A stretch of DNA of 5,675 nt from Sulfuricurvum sp. (GTDB taxonomy: Bacteria; Campylobacterota; Campylobacteria; Campylobacterales; Sulfurimonadaceae), in NCBI GenBank assembly GCA_024635855.1, contig JAGXHZ010000004.1, positions 1 to 5,675 of the forward strand, in the 5' to 3' direction. Below the pieces are notes generated by a model. That model was not told the origin of the DNA and made no database searches. It worked only from the letters and a program-made list of their open reading frames with translations. Position numbers and translations under genes: made by a program. Below, piece after piece: positions 1-5,675 of this stretch; positions within the stretch are counted from its first letter, which is position 1; every line of letters begins with the position of its first letter.

Positions 1-78
1 CCAAATCGCTCTTGCCGCCATGTAATCTTTTTTATCGAATGCTGCGATTGCTATCTCCATTAATGGTTGTGCTTCCAT
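1..78 (-). CDS. N-terminus of a probable Sel1/TPR-like repeat protein (partial)
   Basis: The complement of 1-78 reads as 26 open codons from an ATG at 78-76 and continues off the left edge. The start is supported by AGGGAG (complement of 84-89), five bases upstream. After a short MEAQPLMEIA leader comes AFDKKDYMAARAIW, which resembles the first helix of a Sel1-like or TPR repeat (alanine-rich, with the xDY-xxA-xxxW pattern). Proteins of this kind are usually helical scaffolds for protein-protein contacts; the partner cannot be inferred. There is no signal peptide in the visible part, so a cytoplasmic protein is more likely. An internal ATG (codon 7) has no comparable ribosome binding site. 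The gene is divergent from the operon starting at 188. That it is a gene is fairly sure; the family rests on one half-repeat. Confidence 0.6.
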   Translation of the reverse strand, partial: MEAQPLMEIAIAAFDKKDYMAARAIW

Positions 79-187
79 GGTTGCTCCCTATTTTTACTCT
101 TAATAAGAAAGGTAATGCAATTGCTGTTCACACACAAAGAATAAAAAATGCACGAGAGCAATTAATCACGTACCTAAAAGAGAAAAC
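79..187. promoter_or_regulatory. Divergent intergenic region, promoters not resolved
   Basis: This 109-base gap separates the minus-strand repeat protein from the plus-strand three-gene operon, so it should hold both promoters. It contains AT-rich runs (92-109 and 139-149) and an 8-base palindrome GCAATTGC at 117-124. No hexamer pair with convincing -35/-10 sequence and spacing was found on either strand, so no exact promoter is called. Confidence 0.35.
84..89 (-). promoter_or_regulatory. Shine-Dalgarno site of the leftmost gene
   Basis: On the minus strand AGGGAG lies five bases before the ATG at 78-76. This is a strong match to the anti-Shine-Dalgarno sequence at good spacing, and it fixes the start of the partial leftmost gene. 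Confidence 0.65.
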
Positions 188-409
188 ATGAAATACATCA
201 TCACCTCAGAGATGGAAGAGATACGTCAACTCATCGCCCAAACTGCTGCGAAGCGCAATGTTCTCAAAATAGAGATGGAAAACTGGTATGAGACCAACAA
301 TAAACGATTTGATCGGACCAATGAACTCATCACCGTCGATTCAACCCTATCCGAGCTCGACAGCCATTACAAACGGCTATGGGACTATCACAATGCAAAA
401 GTATCTTAA
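188..409 (+). CDS. Small helical hypothetical protein, 73 aa, first gene of operon
   Basis: I do not recognise a family. The 73-residue product is highly charged and almost certainly helical. Residues 9-40 show spaced hydrophobic positions (IRQLIAQ, VLKIEM), and the C-terminus is aromatic and basic (HYKRLWDYHNAK), compatible with a short coiled coil or helical hairpin that oligomerises or binds a partner. There is no signal peptide, membrane segment or cysteine. The start at 188 has only a weak purine-rich stretch (AAAAGAGA) upstream; codon 9 (ATG at 212) is an alternative. The stop TAA (407-409) lies inside the Shine-Dalgarno region of the next gene, and codon use resembles the two genes that follow, which supports a real coding region. 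Function unknown; a cytoplasmic accessory protein acting with its operon partners is inference. Confidence 0.65.
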   Translation: MKYIITSEMEEIRQLIAQTAAKRNVLKIEMENWYETNNKRFDRTNELITVDSTLSELDSHYKRLWDYHNAKVS

Positions 410-413
410 GGAG
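408..413 (+). promoter_or_regulatory. Shine-Dalgarno site overlapping the upstream stop codon
   Basis: AAGGAG at 408-413 begins within the TAA stop (407-409) of the 73-aa gene and sits five bases before the ATG at 419. This sets the start of the 161-aa gene and implies that ribosomes finishing the first gene reinitiate on the second. Confidence 0.75.
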
Positions 414-418
414 TCACT

Positions 419-904
419 ATGAATGAAAATCTAAAAAGCGAAGTGCTAAAACACGCCCGCGCGGCTTTTGAACAAGCCTGTACCCTACGCGACAATGAAC
501 GTCTGGAAGTCTATATCTACGACGGAAACGTCAAATCCTCTGACGTCTTGAGTGAAGATCACACTATCATCTATACGCCAAATCGTATTTTGTGTTATCA
601 AGTGTGGGGACATGATTACCTAGAGGACGAAATTCGCGCATGGATCGATCACGCCCGCGAAGAAATCAACCCAAAACCGCTCGAAAAAAGTATCATCGAA
701 ACGCTGAATAAAATTGCCGCTTCCAAAGGACTCAGCCCCGATGAAATCAACACGAATGAAGTTTTTGTCAACTTACGTATGGAGCAAATCGAACAGATCG
801 AACACGCTATCATCGAATACTGGTGGGATAACAAAGAGGTAGAAAATGCCAAGTCTCTGGCATTAGAGCAGATTAACACCGCATTACGGAGCATAGAGGG
901 ATGA
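419..904 (+). CDS. Hypothetical acidic protein, 161 aa, second gene of operon
   Basis: I do not recognise a family. The product appears to have two parts. Residues 1-83 look alpha/beta: an N-terminal helix (about 4-22), a strand RLEVYIYDG (28-36), a strand-turn-strand region with IIYTPNRILCYQVWGHD (50-66), then an acidic helix (67-83). After a proline break (NPKP, 84-87), residues 88-161 look all-helical, with QIEQIEHAIIEYWWDNKEVE (123-142) as the most distinctive stretch. No signal peptide or membrane segment is visible, so the protein is probably cytoplasmic. Cysteines occur only at 21 and 59, too few for a metal cluster. The start has an excellent Shine-Dalgarno site (408-413). The stop TGA (902-904) overlaps the next start in ATGA. 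Position and coupling argue that it works with its two neighbours, possibly as a complex; the activity is unknown. Confidence 0.75.
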   Translation: MNENLKSEVLKHARAAFEQACTLRDNERLEVYIYDGNVKSSDVLSEDHTIIYTPNRILCYQVWGHDYLEDEIRAWIDHAREEINPKPLEKSIIETLNKIAASKGLSPDEINTNEVFVNLRMEQIEQIEHAIIEYWWDNKEVENAKSLALEQINTALRSIEG

Positions 905-1128
905 TTCTCACCCTCCACTCCATCGACAAAATATTTCACATCAACATCACAGCCGATCAGTTCGCACGCCTGCGCTCCCCTGACATCACCAGTAACGAAA
1001 TCATGGCTATCGCAGCGGATTGTGAAGTTGATGCCATGCTCTTGGCAGAATATGCAGCAGATTTGAAAAAATCAGTAAAAGAGATGCATGAGATCGATGG
1101 GTCGTGTGATTACAGTGACCATCTCTGA
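901..1128 (+). CDS. Small hypothetical protein, 75 aa, third gene of operon
   Basis: I do not recognise a family. The 75-residue product starts with a short beta-like segment (LTLHSIDKIFHINI, 3-16). It then has a helical acidic core (residues 31-64, including EIMAIAADCEVDAMLLAEYA) and an acidic polar tail ending in DYSDHL. There is no signal peptide or membrane helix. The ATG at 901 overlaps the preceding stop (ATGA, 901-904). GGAG at 888-891 lies nine bases upstream and AGAGGG at 895-900 directly touches the start, so translation probably depends on coupling. The stop TGA (1126-1128) is followed at once, on the opposite strand, by the stop of a possible 24-aa gene. Its small size and last position suggest an accessory or regulatory subunit of whatever the 161-aa protein does; that is inference. 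Confidence 0.65.
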   Translation: MILTLHSIDKIFHINITADQFARLRSPDITSNEIMAIAADCEVDAMLLAEYAADLKKSVKEMHEIDGSCDYSDHL

Positions 1129-1203
1129 TTAAAAAAAGAACCAAATCAACAACGCCGCACCAATAGCAAGATTAAACCAGATTCCCCTCTCTTCAAACAG
1201 CAT
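1129..1203 (-). CDS. Possible 24-aa single-pass membrane microprotein
   Basis: The minus strand from ATG (1203-1201) to TAA (1131-1129) encodes 24 residues. A short charged head (MLFEERG) is followed by a continuous hydrophobic stretch from IWFNLAIGAALLIW to a terminal FFF, long enough for one membrane helix, with N-terminal charges EER. It lies 31 bases after the stop of the cyclase gene on the same strand, and its stop codon directly abuts that of the convergent 75-aa gene. The ribosome binding site is poor (CTGAGTG just before ATG; an overlapping GTG start is also possible). A random frame of this length is easily open, so existence is uncertain. In favour: hydrophobic codons across the whole length, a clean head-plus-helix design, and base composition closer to the flanking genes than to the AT-rich stretch beside it. 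No homologue is recognised. Confidence 0.35.
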   Translation of the reverse strand: MLFEERGIWFNLAIGAALLIWFFF

Positions 1204-1234
1204 CACTCAGTAAGAAAAAATAACCTATTTTAAA

Positions 1235-3562
1235 TCATTCAAAAATCACATATTTATTTTTACCAGATAGCTTTGCTTTATACATAGCTTGATCGGCTTG
1301 TCTAACAATCTGTTCAATTTCTAATTTATCTTTTTGTGGATAAAACGTAACACCGATACTTGCTGAAATATTGATAGGAAAACTATCAATACTGATTGGT
1401 TCTGCCAGAGTTTCAATCAGTCTGTTTAAAAAAGGGATAATACTCTCTTCATTTTGAATATCTACAAATAAAGCGATAAATTCATCCCCGCCGACACGAG
1501 AGACTGTATCGCTTTCACGAAGTAATATTGTCATTTTCTCAGCTAACAATATAAGTAGTTTATCCCCTATATTATGACCAAAATTATCATTTACTGCTTT
1601 AAAACCATCAATATCTATGTACGCAATAGCTATCAATTTATTATTGCGAATTGCCTGAGCAATTGCTTGTTTCATTCGATCAGCAAAGAGCATACGATTT
1701 GGTAAATTTGTTAATGTGTCATAGTGTGCATGGCGTTCAAGTTCTTGATGCTGTCGATTTTGTTGTGTTATATCTGTAAAAATAGAAATATAGTTCTGCA
1801 CTGTTCTCTTATCATCATAAACGATGCTTATTGTTGCATTTTCAACATATTCTTCTCCATTTTTTTTACAATTCCATAATTCGCCTTTCCAGACACCGTC
1901 TTTTTTCAATGATGCCCAAAGTTCTGTATAAAACGCTTGATCATTACGTCCGGATTGGAGGATTTTTGGATTTTGTCCCACTACATCATCATAGGAATAA
2001 CCGGTTATCGTAGTAAATGCTTCATTTACATCTATAATCTTATTATCAACATCTGTAATAAGGATTCCTTCATGCGTAGAAGTAAATACACTGGCAGAGA
2101 GTTTAAGCTTCTCTTCTATAGCTTTACGCTCGGTTATATCTCTGACAAATGCAAGAATATACTCATCATTTCTATATACAACATAGTTTATATTGACTTC
2201 AACCGGAAAAATAGCTCCAGCCTTATTTTTAAGTATCGTTGAAATTGTTAGTAAACCAGTTTGCTTTATTTCATCCCAGTGAGACGGCATTCGTGATCGA
2301 GGAAAATCCGGAGCAATATCATATATTGCCATTCTCCTTAGTTCCTCTTTTGAATAGCCCAACTGTCTAGCTGCACCATCATTGACATAAATAAAACTAC
2401 CACCAGGTTTAGACAAAAACACCAATTCATTTACATGGTCAAGAGCATGTTTCATAAGCTTAAGTTCTTCTTCTGACTCTTTATCTTTGGTAATATCCCT
2501 TGCAAAGCCTACTGTGCCAAAAAGATTTCCCTCATTGTCCAAAATAGGGGCTTTGTACGTTTCATGCCATCTTCGCTCACCATTGCCTTCTATGAGTTCT
2601 TCTAGTTCTTTGCTTTGTAATGATTGCATAACCTCTTTATCATCAGCTCTAAAAGAATTTGCCATCTCTTCTGAAAAAAGATCAAAATCATTTTTACCAA
2701 TTATTTCTAATGGATTATCAAATCCTGTTGCTTTGGCAACGGCTTTATTTGTTGCTAGATAATCACCATTCGTATCTTTTAACCAAAGAAAGAAAGGGAA
2801 ACTGTCTAGTATCGCCCGTTGATAGCTTTCACTTTTTCTGAGTTTATCTTCATTTTGTCTAGATTCTGTGATATCTCTTCCTGAGGACAGGACACCTGCT
2901 ATTTTCCCCTTACTATCTCTGATATACTCATTATTCCATTCTATGAGTCTGATGTTTTCATCTTTGAATACTAATTCATTCTCATAAGTTTTATAAGGTT
3001 CAATATTTCCACTCACAATATCTGTAAAAACTTTTTTAACTGCCTTATGTACTGATTCGGGAAGAGATTCTTCAAACCAATTTTTACCTAGTAAATTTTT
3101 TTCTGATTCATATCCAAGAGCCTGACATGTTTTTTTGTTTGCTAGGACTATATTGCCATCGATATCTAGTGCAACAATCATTGTTCCTGTAATGTCGAGG
3201 TACTGAAGTACCCGTTTTTTTTCATATTCAAGGTTATTTTCTGTATCTTTTTGAAGAGCAATTATTCTATTTTTTTCATTTTCCAATTCATGAAGATAAC
3301 GTATTAAAAAAGCGACTAAGCCAAAAACAATAAATCCATCGATAATGGGAATAATAAAACCGGCAATTAAGAGGTTTTTATCAAAAAAATCACCCGTGAG
3401 CCAATAACTGTGAAGCACTACCAAGAACTCCGAGATAATTAGAGTTAATGTAGTAAAAAGGATAACAAAAGGCCAAAACCCAAGCTTGGCTAAAAAGGTA
3501 ATAGTTTGTTTCATGCTTTTTATTGATTCCAAAATTCTTATTTTTTGTAAAAGTGTAACCAT
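1235..3562 (-). CDS. Membrane-bound diguanylate cyclase with four PAS domains
   Basis: It should make the second messenger cyclic di-GMP from two GTP at the inner membrane. Two membrane helices (about residues 29-50 and 64-88) flank a short loop, followed by a charged coiled linker (90-120). Four PAS domains lie at about 120-234, 245-360, 370-480 and 487-602, each closing with a typical RDIT/TDIT motif. The GGDEF domain spans about 610-775. Its catalytic features are intact: DTLTNLPNR (615-623), metal-binding DIDGFK (650-655), GHNIGD (662-667), GGDEF (691-695) and the inhibitory I-site RESD (682-685). There is no EAL domain, so synthesis only. PAS4 has GQNPKILQSG without the cysteine of LOV photoreceptors; ligands are unknown. 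The ATG at 3562 lacks a Shine-Dalgarno sequence; codon 17 (ATG at 3514) is an alternative. The gene is much more AT-rich than both flanks. Confidence 0.93.
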   Translation of the reverse strand: MVTLLQKIRILESIKSMKQTITFLAKLGFWPFVILFTTLTLIISEFLVVLHSYWLTGDFFDKNLLIAGFIIPIIDGFIVFGLVAFLIRYLHELENEKNRIIALQKDTENNLEYEKKRVLQYLDITGTMIVALDIDGNIVLANKKTCQALGYESEKNLLGKNWFEESLPESVHKAVKKVFTDIVSGNIEPYKTYENELVFKDENIRLIEWNNEYIRDSKGKIAGVLSSGRDITESRQNEDKLRKSESYQRAILDSFPFFLWLKDTNGDYLATNKAVAKATGFDNPLEIIGKNDFDLFSEEMANSFRADDKEVMQSLQSKELEELIEGNGERRWHETYKAPILDNEGNLFGTVGFARDITKDKESEEELKLMKHALDHVNELVFLSKPGGSFIYVNDGAARQLGYSKEELRRMAIYDIAPDFPRSRMPSHWDEIKQTGLLTISTILKNKAGAIFPVEVNINYVVYRNDEYILAFVRDITERKAIEEKLKLSASVFTSTHEGILITDVDNKIIDVNEAFTTITGYSYDDVVGQNPKILQSGRNDQAFYTELWASLKKDGVWKGELWNCKKNGEEYVENATISIVYDDKRTVQNYISIFTDITQQNRQHQELERHAHYDTLTNLPNRMLFADRMKQAIAQAIRNNKLIAIAYIDIDGFKAVNDNFGHNIGDKLLILLAEKMTILLRESDTVSRVGGDEFIALFVDIQNEESIIPFLNRLIETLAEPISIDSFPINISASIGVTFYPQKDKLEIEQIVRQADQAMYKAKLSGKNKYVIFE

Positions 3563-3573
3563 ATATAATCACA

Positions 3574-3579
3574 ATTATA
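3574..3579 (-). promoter_or_regulatory. Candidate -10 box for the cyclase gene
   Basis: On the minus strand a perfect TATAAT occurs at 3579-3574, just downstream of a palindrome. No clear -35 hexamer is present at 16-18 bases; the nearest, TTGTAT, is about 20 bases away. Many Campylobacterota housekeeping promoters lack a conserved -35, so the box could work alone. If used, transcription would begin only about five bases before the ATG at 3562, which would favour either a leaderless message or the internal start at 3514. The region is so AT-rich that chance is a real alternative. Confidence 0.3.
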
Positions 3580-3582
3580 TAA

Positions 3583-3599
3583 TATTTCATTATGAAATA
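3583..3599. repeat. Inverted repeat upstream of the cyclase, possible operator
   Basis: TATTTCA (3583-3589) and TGAAATA (3593-3599) form a perfect 7-base inverted repeat around TTA. It sits in the 83-base gap between vWA and the cyclase, directly upstream of the candidate -10 box on the minus strand, where a dimeric repressor could block transcription. The stem is mostly A-T and lacks a following T-run, so it is a poor terminator for vWA. The function is inferred from position only. Confidence 0.35.
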
Positions 3600-3645
3600 A
3601 TACAAATCTACTTAAACGACAAAGGTATATTTAGTGTAATTATCT

Positions 3646-4794
3646 TTAATCAAATACGACTAAAGCTCTTCCAAACGGCATCTTAGCTGATCGTGACAGT
3701 GCCCATAACACTTCATAGTTTGGCGGGATACGGGGAAATGAGCCTTCCCCATCGGTGAAATACAACAACATGGTCGTCATCGGCAGATTCGCTTCGACAT
3801 AATCGAACGTCGGGCGGTAATCGGTTCCCCCTCCCCCTTTGAGGCGAAAGTCCATCCGCTCGCCCCCTTGGAATGTGTGGTGGGCGTGTACCTTTGCATC
3901 GGCGATGATGAGTTCGATTTTGACGGAAGGAAAGTTTTGCATGATGGTTTTAAACTCCTCCATAAATGCCCCCAAGAGCTGATCGTCGATAGAGCCTGAC
4001 GTATCAATGGCTACGCAAAGACTGAGAGTATCACTGGTGAGGGATGGAAGTGCTATTCCGCGATGGATATGTTTTTTGTTCGGAGGCATAAAAGCATAGT
4101 TGTTGCGCATGTGGCGGTTGACGGCATTATAAAGTTCAAATCGCCAATCAACATCGCTTGCCTTGACCTTTTTCCCCAATCTATCCAGTCCTAACGGCAT
4201 TGCCCCTTTTCGCTGTGCTACTTCCTGAGCGATCGAGGCGGCGTATTGCCATTGCAATTCATCTTGGGTGTCAAGCTCATCCGCGATACCGTCAATATTG
4301 GCAAAACCTGTCGAGTCATCACCCTCTTGCTCCATCGTGGAAATTTCGGGAGCACTGTCACCACTTTCACCGAAGGCATCACCCTCGCTAATATTTACAT
4401 CATTTTTAAGTGCATCGTAAATCTCTTCGGCGTACATTCCTTCGTATTCTTTGTTGTAATTTGCCCCAATAGGGATATGCAGACCGCTTTTGGAGAGGAG
4501 ATTGTTGATGGCGTAGTCGGTCGCTAACTGCCACAACTTACCTTTGCGATTAAGTTTTCTCTGCTGATGGGAGAGGACATGGTGCATCACGGCATTCGTG
4601 AGGATAAACATCACCTCCTCGACGTTTCTACGCTCCAAAAATTGGACATTGTAGATAAACCGTTTTCCATTACTCGCATATCCTGATACGGTGTCGCTTG
4701 GTTCATGTTGCAACCGTGAAGCCAGCATCCCAAAATAGGGATATTTCACGGTCAAGAGGCTTTTTGCCCGTAGAAGAAGTTCTTCGTGCGACAT
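3646..4794 (-). CDS. vWA/DUF2201-type protein with degenerate peptidase motif, MoxR partner
   Basis: This 382-residue protein combines an N-terminal DUF2201-like (predicted metallopeptidase, COG3864-type) domain with a C-terminal von Willebrand A domain. From the ATG at 4794, the N-terminal domain spans about 1-130, an acidic low-complexity linker about 131-180, and the vWA domain about 255-382. The MIDAS metal site is complete: DTSGS (D264, S266, S268), T324 in GGGGTDYRP, and D348 in FTDGEG. Where relatives have HExxH, this one reads NAVMH (67-71), so the first histidine and the glutamate are missing and hydrolysis is unlikely. Such proteins pair with MoxR ATPases as adaptors, as in RavA-ViaA, NorQ-NorD and CbbQ-CbbO. 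An in-frame ATG at 4827 would add 11 residues. The start at 4794 is preferred because it overlaps the ATPase stop (TAATG), implying coupled translation. Cytoplasmic; the client is unknown. Confidence 0.85.
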   Translation of the reverse strand: MSHEELLLRAKSLLTVKYPYFGMLASRLQHEPSDTVSGYASNGKRFIYNVQFLERRNVEEVMFILTNAVMHHVLSHQQRKLNRKGKLWQLATDYAINNLLSKSGLHIPIGANYNKEYEGMYAEEIYDALKNDVNISEGDAFGESGDSAPEISTMEQEGDDSTGFANIDGIADELDTQDELQWQYAASIAQEVAQRKGAMPLGLDRLGKKVKASDVDWRFELYNAVNRHMRNNYAFMPPNKKHIHRGIALPSLTSDTLSLCVAIDTSGSIDDQLLGAFMEEFKTIMQNFPSVKIELIIADAKVHAHHTFQGGERMDFRLKGGGGTDYRPTFDYVEANLPMTTMLLYFTDGEGSFPRIPPNYEVLWALSRSAKMPFGRALVVFD

Positions 4795-5642
4795 TATCGT
4801 AGCAGTGTATTGAACTGACGCATCCACAAAGGCCAGCTCTCAACGTGATCGAGTTCGATTTTACGTGCTCTGAGGTCTTGGATAATCATTACAGCAAACT
4901 CACCGGGAAGTTTCAACGTATAGGTGATGAGGTTGTTGAGCTTCTTATTCCCCGTGTAATCATTAACCCGCATAGTAAGTGCCGTAGAGAGAATGTGCAA
5001 TGCCGAGGGGTCAGTAGGAACATCACTGCATGTCCCCTCCAGTATCGCATCCAAATCGGGTAACTGTGAGGCAACGAGACGAAATCCAAGATACGAGGCG
5101 GCAAGCTCTTCCCCAATCGCCCCCGAAACCATCGGCATCACCAAATCCTCTTCGGGATTGGATGCCATAATGTCATGTACATACGCCCACGTTCGAGGGG
5201 TCGCAAATGATCGGCTCTCAGAGTTAAAGACGAACAGTGCATCCGGACGGTGGGAGATATACGCAATAATCGAAGGCTCTATCCCCGCCCCTATCGCCCA
5301 CTTTCGCCAATCCTCCACGTTTGCCTCCATTTCCAAATGAACAAAACGGTTTGCCAGCGGTGCCGCCATGCGAAATACCACCCCGCGATCGCTCTCACGA
5401 TTTCCAGCAGCGATAATCGCCCATCCATCTGGTAGTCTATACTCCCCGATTTTACGGTCTAATATTAACTGATATGCAGAGGCTTGAACCATCGGTGCGG
5501 CAGTGTTGAGCTCATCGAGAAACAATATCCCTTTTTCCTCACGACCATCGGGTAAAAATGCGGGAGGTGCCCAAATCGCTGTGTCGTTTTTGGCGTTAAA
5601 AAAAGGAATACCGCGCAAATCGGTCGGATCGAGGAGTGAGAG
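4794..5642 (-). CDS. MoxR-family AAA+ ATPase, N-terminus missing at contig end
   Basis: The visible 282 residues are the C-terminal part of a MoxR/AAA_5-type ATPase, a hexameric motor that remodels client proteins together with a vWA partner. Counting from the first genuine codon (5642-5640): DPTDLRGIP (5-13), Walker B GILFLDEL (38-45, with D43 and E44), sensor-1 region AAGNRESDRG (78-87, with N81), and the arginine-finger segment PLANRF (95-100, with R99). The helical lid follows to the stop TAA (4796-4794). The P-loop (Walker A) must lie upstream and is lost. The open frame continues to an apparent ATG at 5657-5655, but those first five residues (MYKRQ) are translated sequencing adapter and must be removed. 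The downstream vWA gene starts within the stop codon (TAATG). Family assignment is firm; the specific client system is unknown. Confidence 0.9.
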   Translation of the reverse strand, partial: LSLLDPTDLRGIPFFNAKNDTAIWAPPAFLPDGREEKGILFLDELNTAAPMVQASAYQLILDRKIGEYRLPDGWAIIAAGNRESDRGVVFRMAAPLANRFVHLEMEANVEDWRKWAIGAGIEPSIIAYISHRPDALFVFNSESRSFATPRTWAYVHDIMASNPEEDLVMPMVSGAIGEELAASYLGFRLVASQLPDLDAILEGTCSDVPTDPSALHILSTALTMRVNDYTGNKKLNNLITYTLKLPGEFAVMIIQDLRARKIELDHVESWPLWMRQFNTLLR

Positions 5643-5675
5643 CTGTCTCTTATACACATCTGACGCTGCCGACGA
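5643..5675. other. Sequencing adapter: Tn5 mosaic end plus Nextera read-1 tail
   Basis: Positions 5643-5661 read CTGTCTCTTATACACATCT, the exact reverse complement of the 19-base Tn5 mosaic end used in tagmentation libraries. Positions 5662-5675 read GACGCTGCCGACGA, the reverse complement of the Nextera read-1 adapter TCGTCGGCAGCGTC. This is untrimmed adapter read-through, not part of the genome and not a natural transposon end. Translated on the minus strand it gives the artefactual N-termini MYKRQ and, in another frame, MCIRDS. Confidence 0.98.

Noticed and set aside
1..10. The first ten bases (CCAAATCGCT) recur near 5570, hinting at a terminal repeat or circular contig
   Set aside because: The match stops after ten bases and both copies encode Ala-Ile-Trp in unrelated proteins; coincidence is sufficient.
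121..147. TTGCTG ... TAAAAA as a plus-strand promoter for the three-gene operon
   Set aside because: Spacing is only 15 bases and both hexamers match the consensus poorly.
649..939. 96-residue open frame on the minus strand
   Set aside because: It overlaps the well-supported 161-aa gene almost completely, has no ribosome binding site, and shows the serine/cysteine-rich composition of an antisense shadow.
1100..1120. Hairpin GGTC..TGT-GATT-ACA..GACC near the end of the 75-aa gene, as a terminator
   Set aside because: It lies inside the coding region, has an internal loop, and is not followed by a T-run on the plus strand; the nearby A-run at 1131-1137 is in the wrong order for either strand.
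1215..1231. AAAATA-GGT-TATTTTTT on the minus strand, as a terminator after the cyclase
   Set aside because: The six-base stem is almost entirely A-T and the T-run overlaps the stem, so it would be unstable; in DNA this AT-rich such pairs are expected by chance.
5643..5661. Tn5 inverted-repeat-like end, suggesting a transposon boundary
   Set aside because: It is the engineered hyperactive mosaic end and is followed directly by the Nextera adapter tail at the contig edge, so it is library-derived.

Overview
This window looks like the end of an assembled bacterial contig. Its last 33 bases (5643-5675) are not biological: they match the Tn5 mosaic end followed by the Nextera read-1 adapter tail. 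Real DNA therefore ends at about 5642, inside a gene. No lineage marker is present. The protein style (small, lysine/glutamate-rich hypotheticals, a multi-PAS diguanylate cyclase, a MoxR/vWA pair) and mixed base composition would fit a free-living Campylobacterota such as Sulfuricurvum or Sulfurimonas, but that is a weak inference.

Layout: (1) 1-78, minus strand: the first 26 codons of a probable Sel1/TPR-type repeat protein running off the left edge. (2) 79-187: a divergent intergenic region. (3) 188-1128, plus strand: three tightly packed small genes of unknown function, joined by a stop codon inside the next Shine-Dalgarno sequence and by an ATGA overlap, so very likely one operon. (4) 1129-1203, minus strand: a possible 24-residue single-helix membrane protein that abuts the end of that operon. 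(5) 1235-3562, minus strand: a membrane-anchored diguanylate cyclase with four PAS sensor domains and intact GGDEF and product-inhibition (RxxD) sites. (6) 3563-3645: an AT-rich intergenic stretch with a palindrome next to a candidate -10 box. (7) 3646-4794 and 4794-5642, minus strand: a vWA/DUF2201-type protein and the 3' part of a MoxR-family AAA+ ATPase, translationally coupled through a TAATG stop/start overlap.

Functional reading: the MoxR ATPase and vWA protein form the usual pair of this class, an AAA+ motor and a metal-binding adaptor thought to remodel or activate a client complex. The client is not in the window. In the vWA protein the metal-binding MIDAS is intact, but the peptidase-like HExxH site of its N-terminal domain reads NAVMH, so peptidase activity is unlikely. 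The cyclase is a separate signalling gene. Hand counts on sampled 60-base lines give about 33% G+C for it, against about 53% for moxR/vWA and about 46% for the left operon, so the cyclase may be a later insertion downstream of vWA. No RNA genes, CRISPR arrays, insertion sequences or convincing intrinsic terminators were seen. No clearly new biological system is evident; the unknown three-gene operon and the degenerate vWA protein are the most open items.
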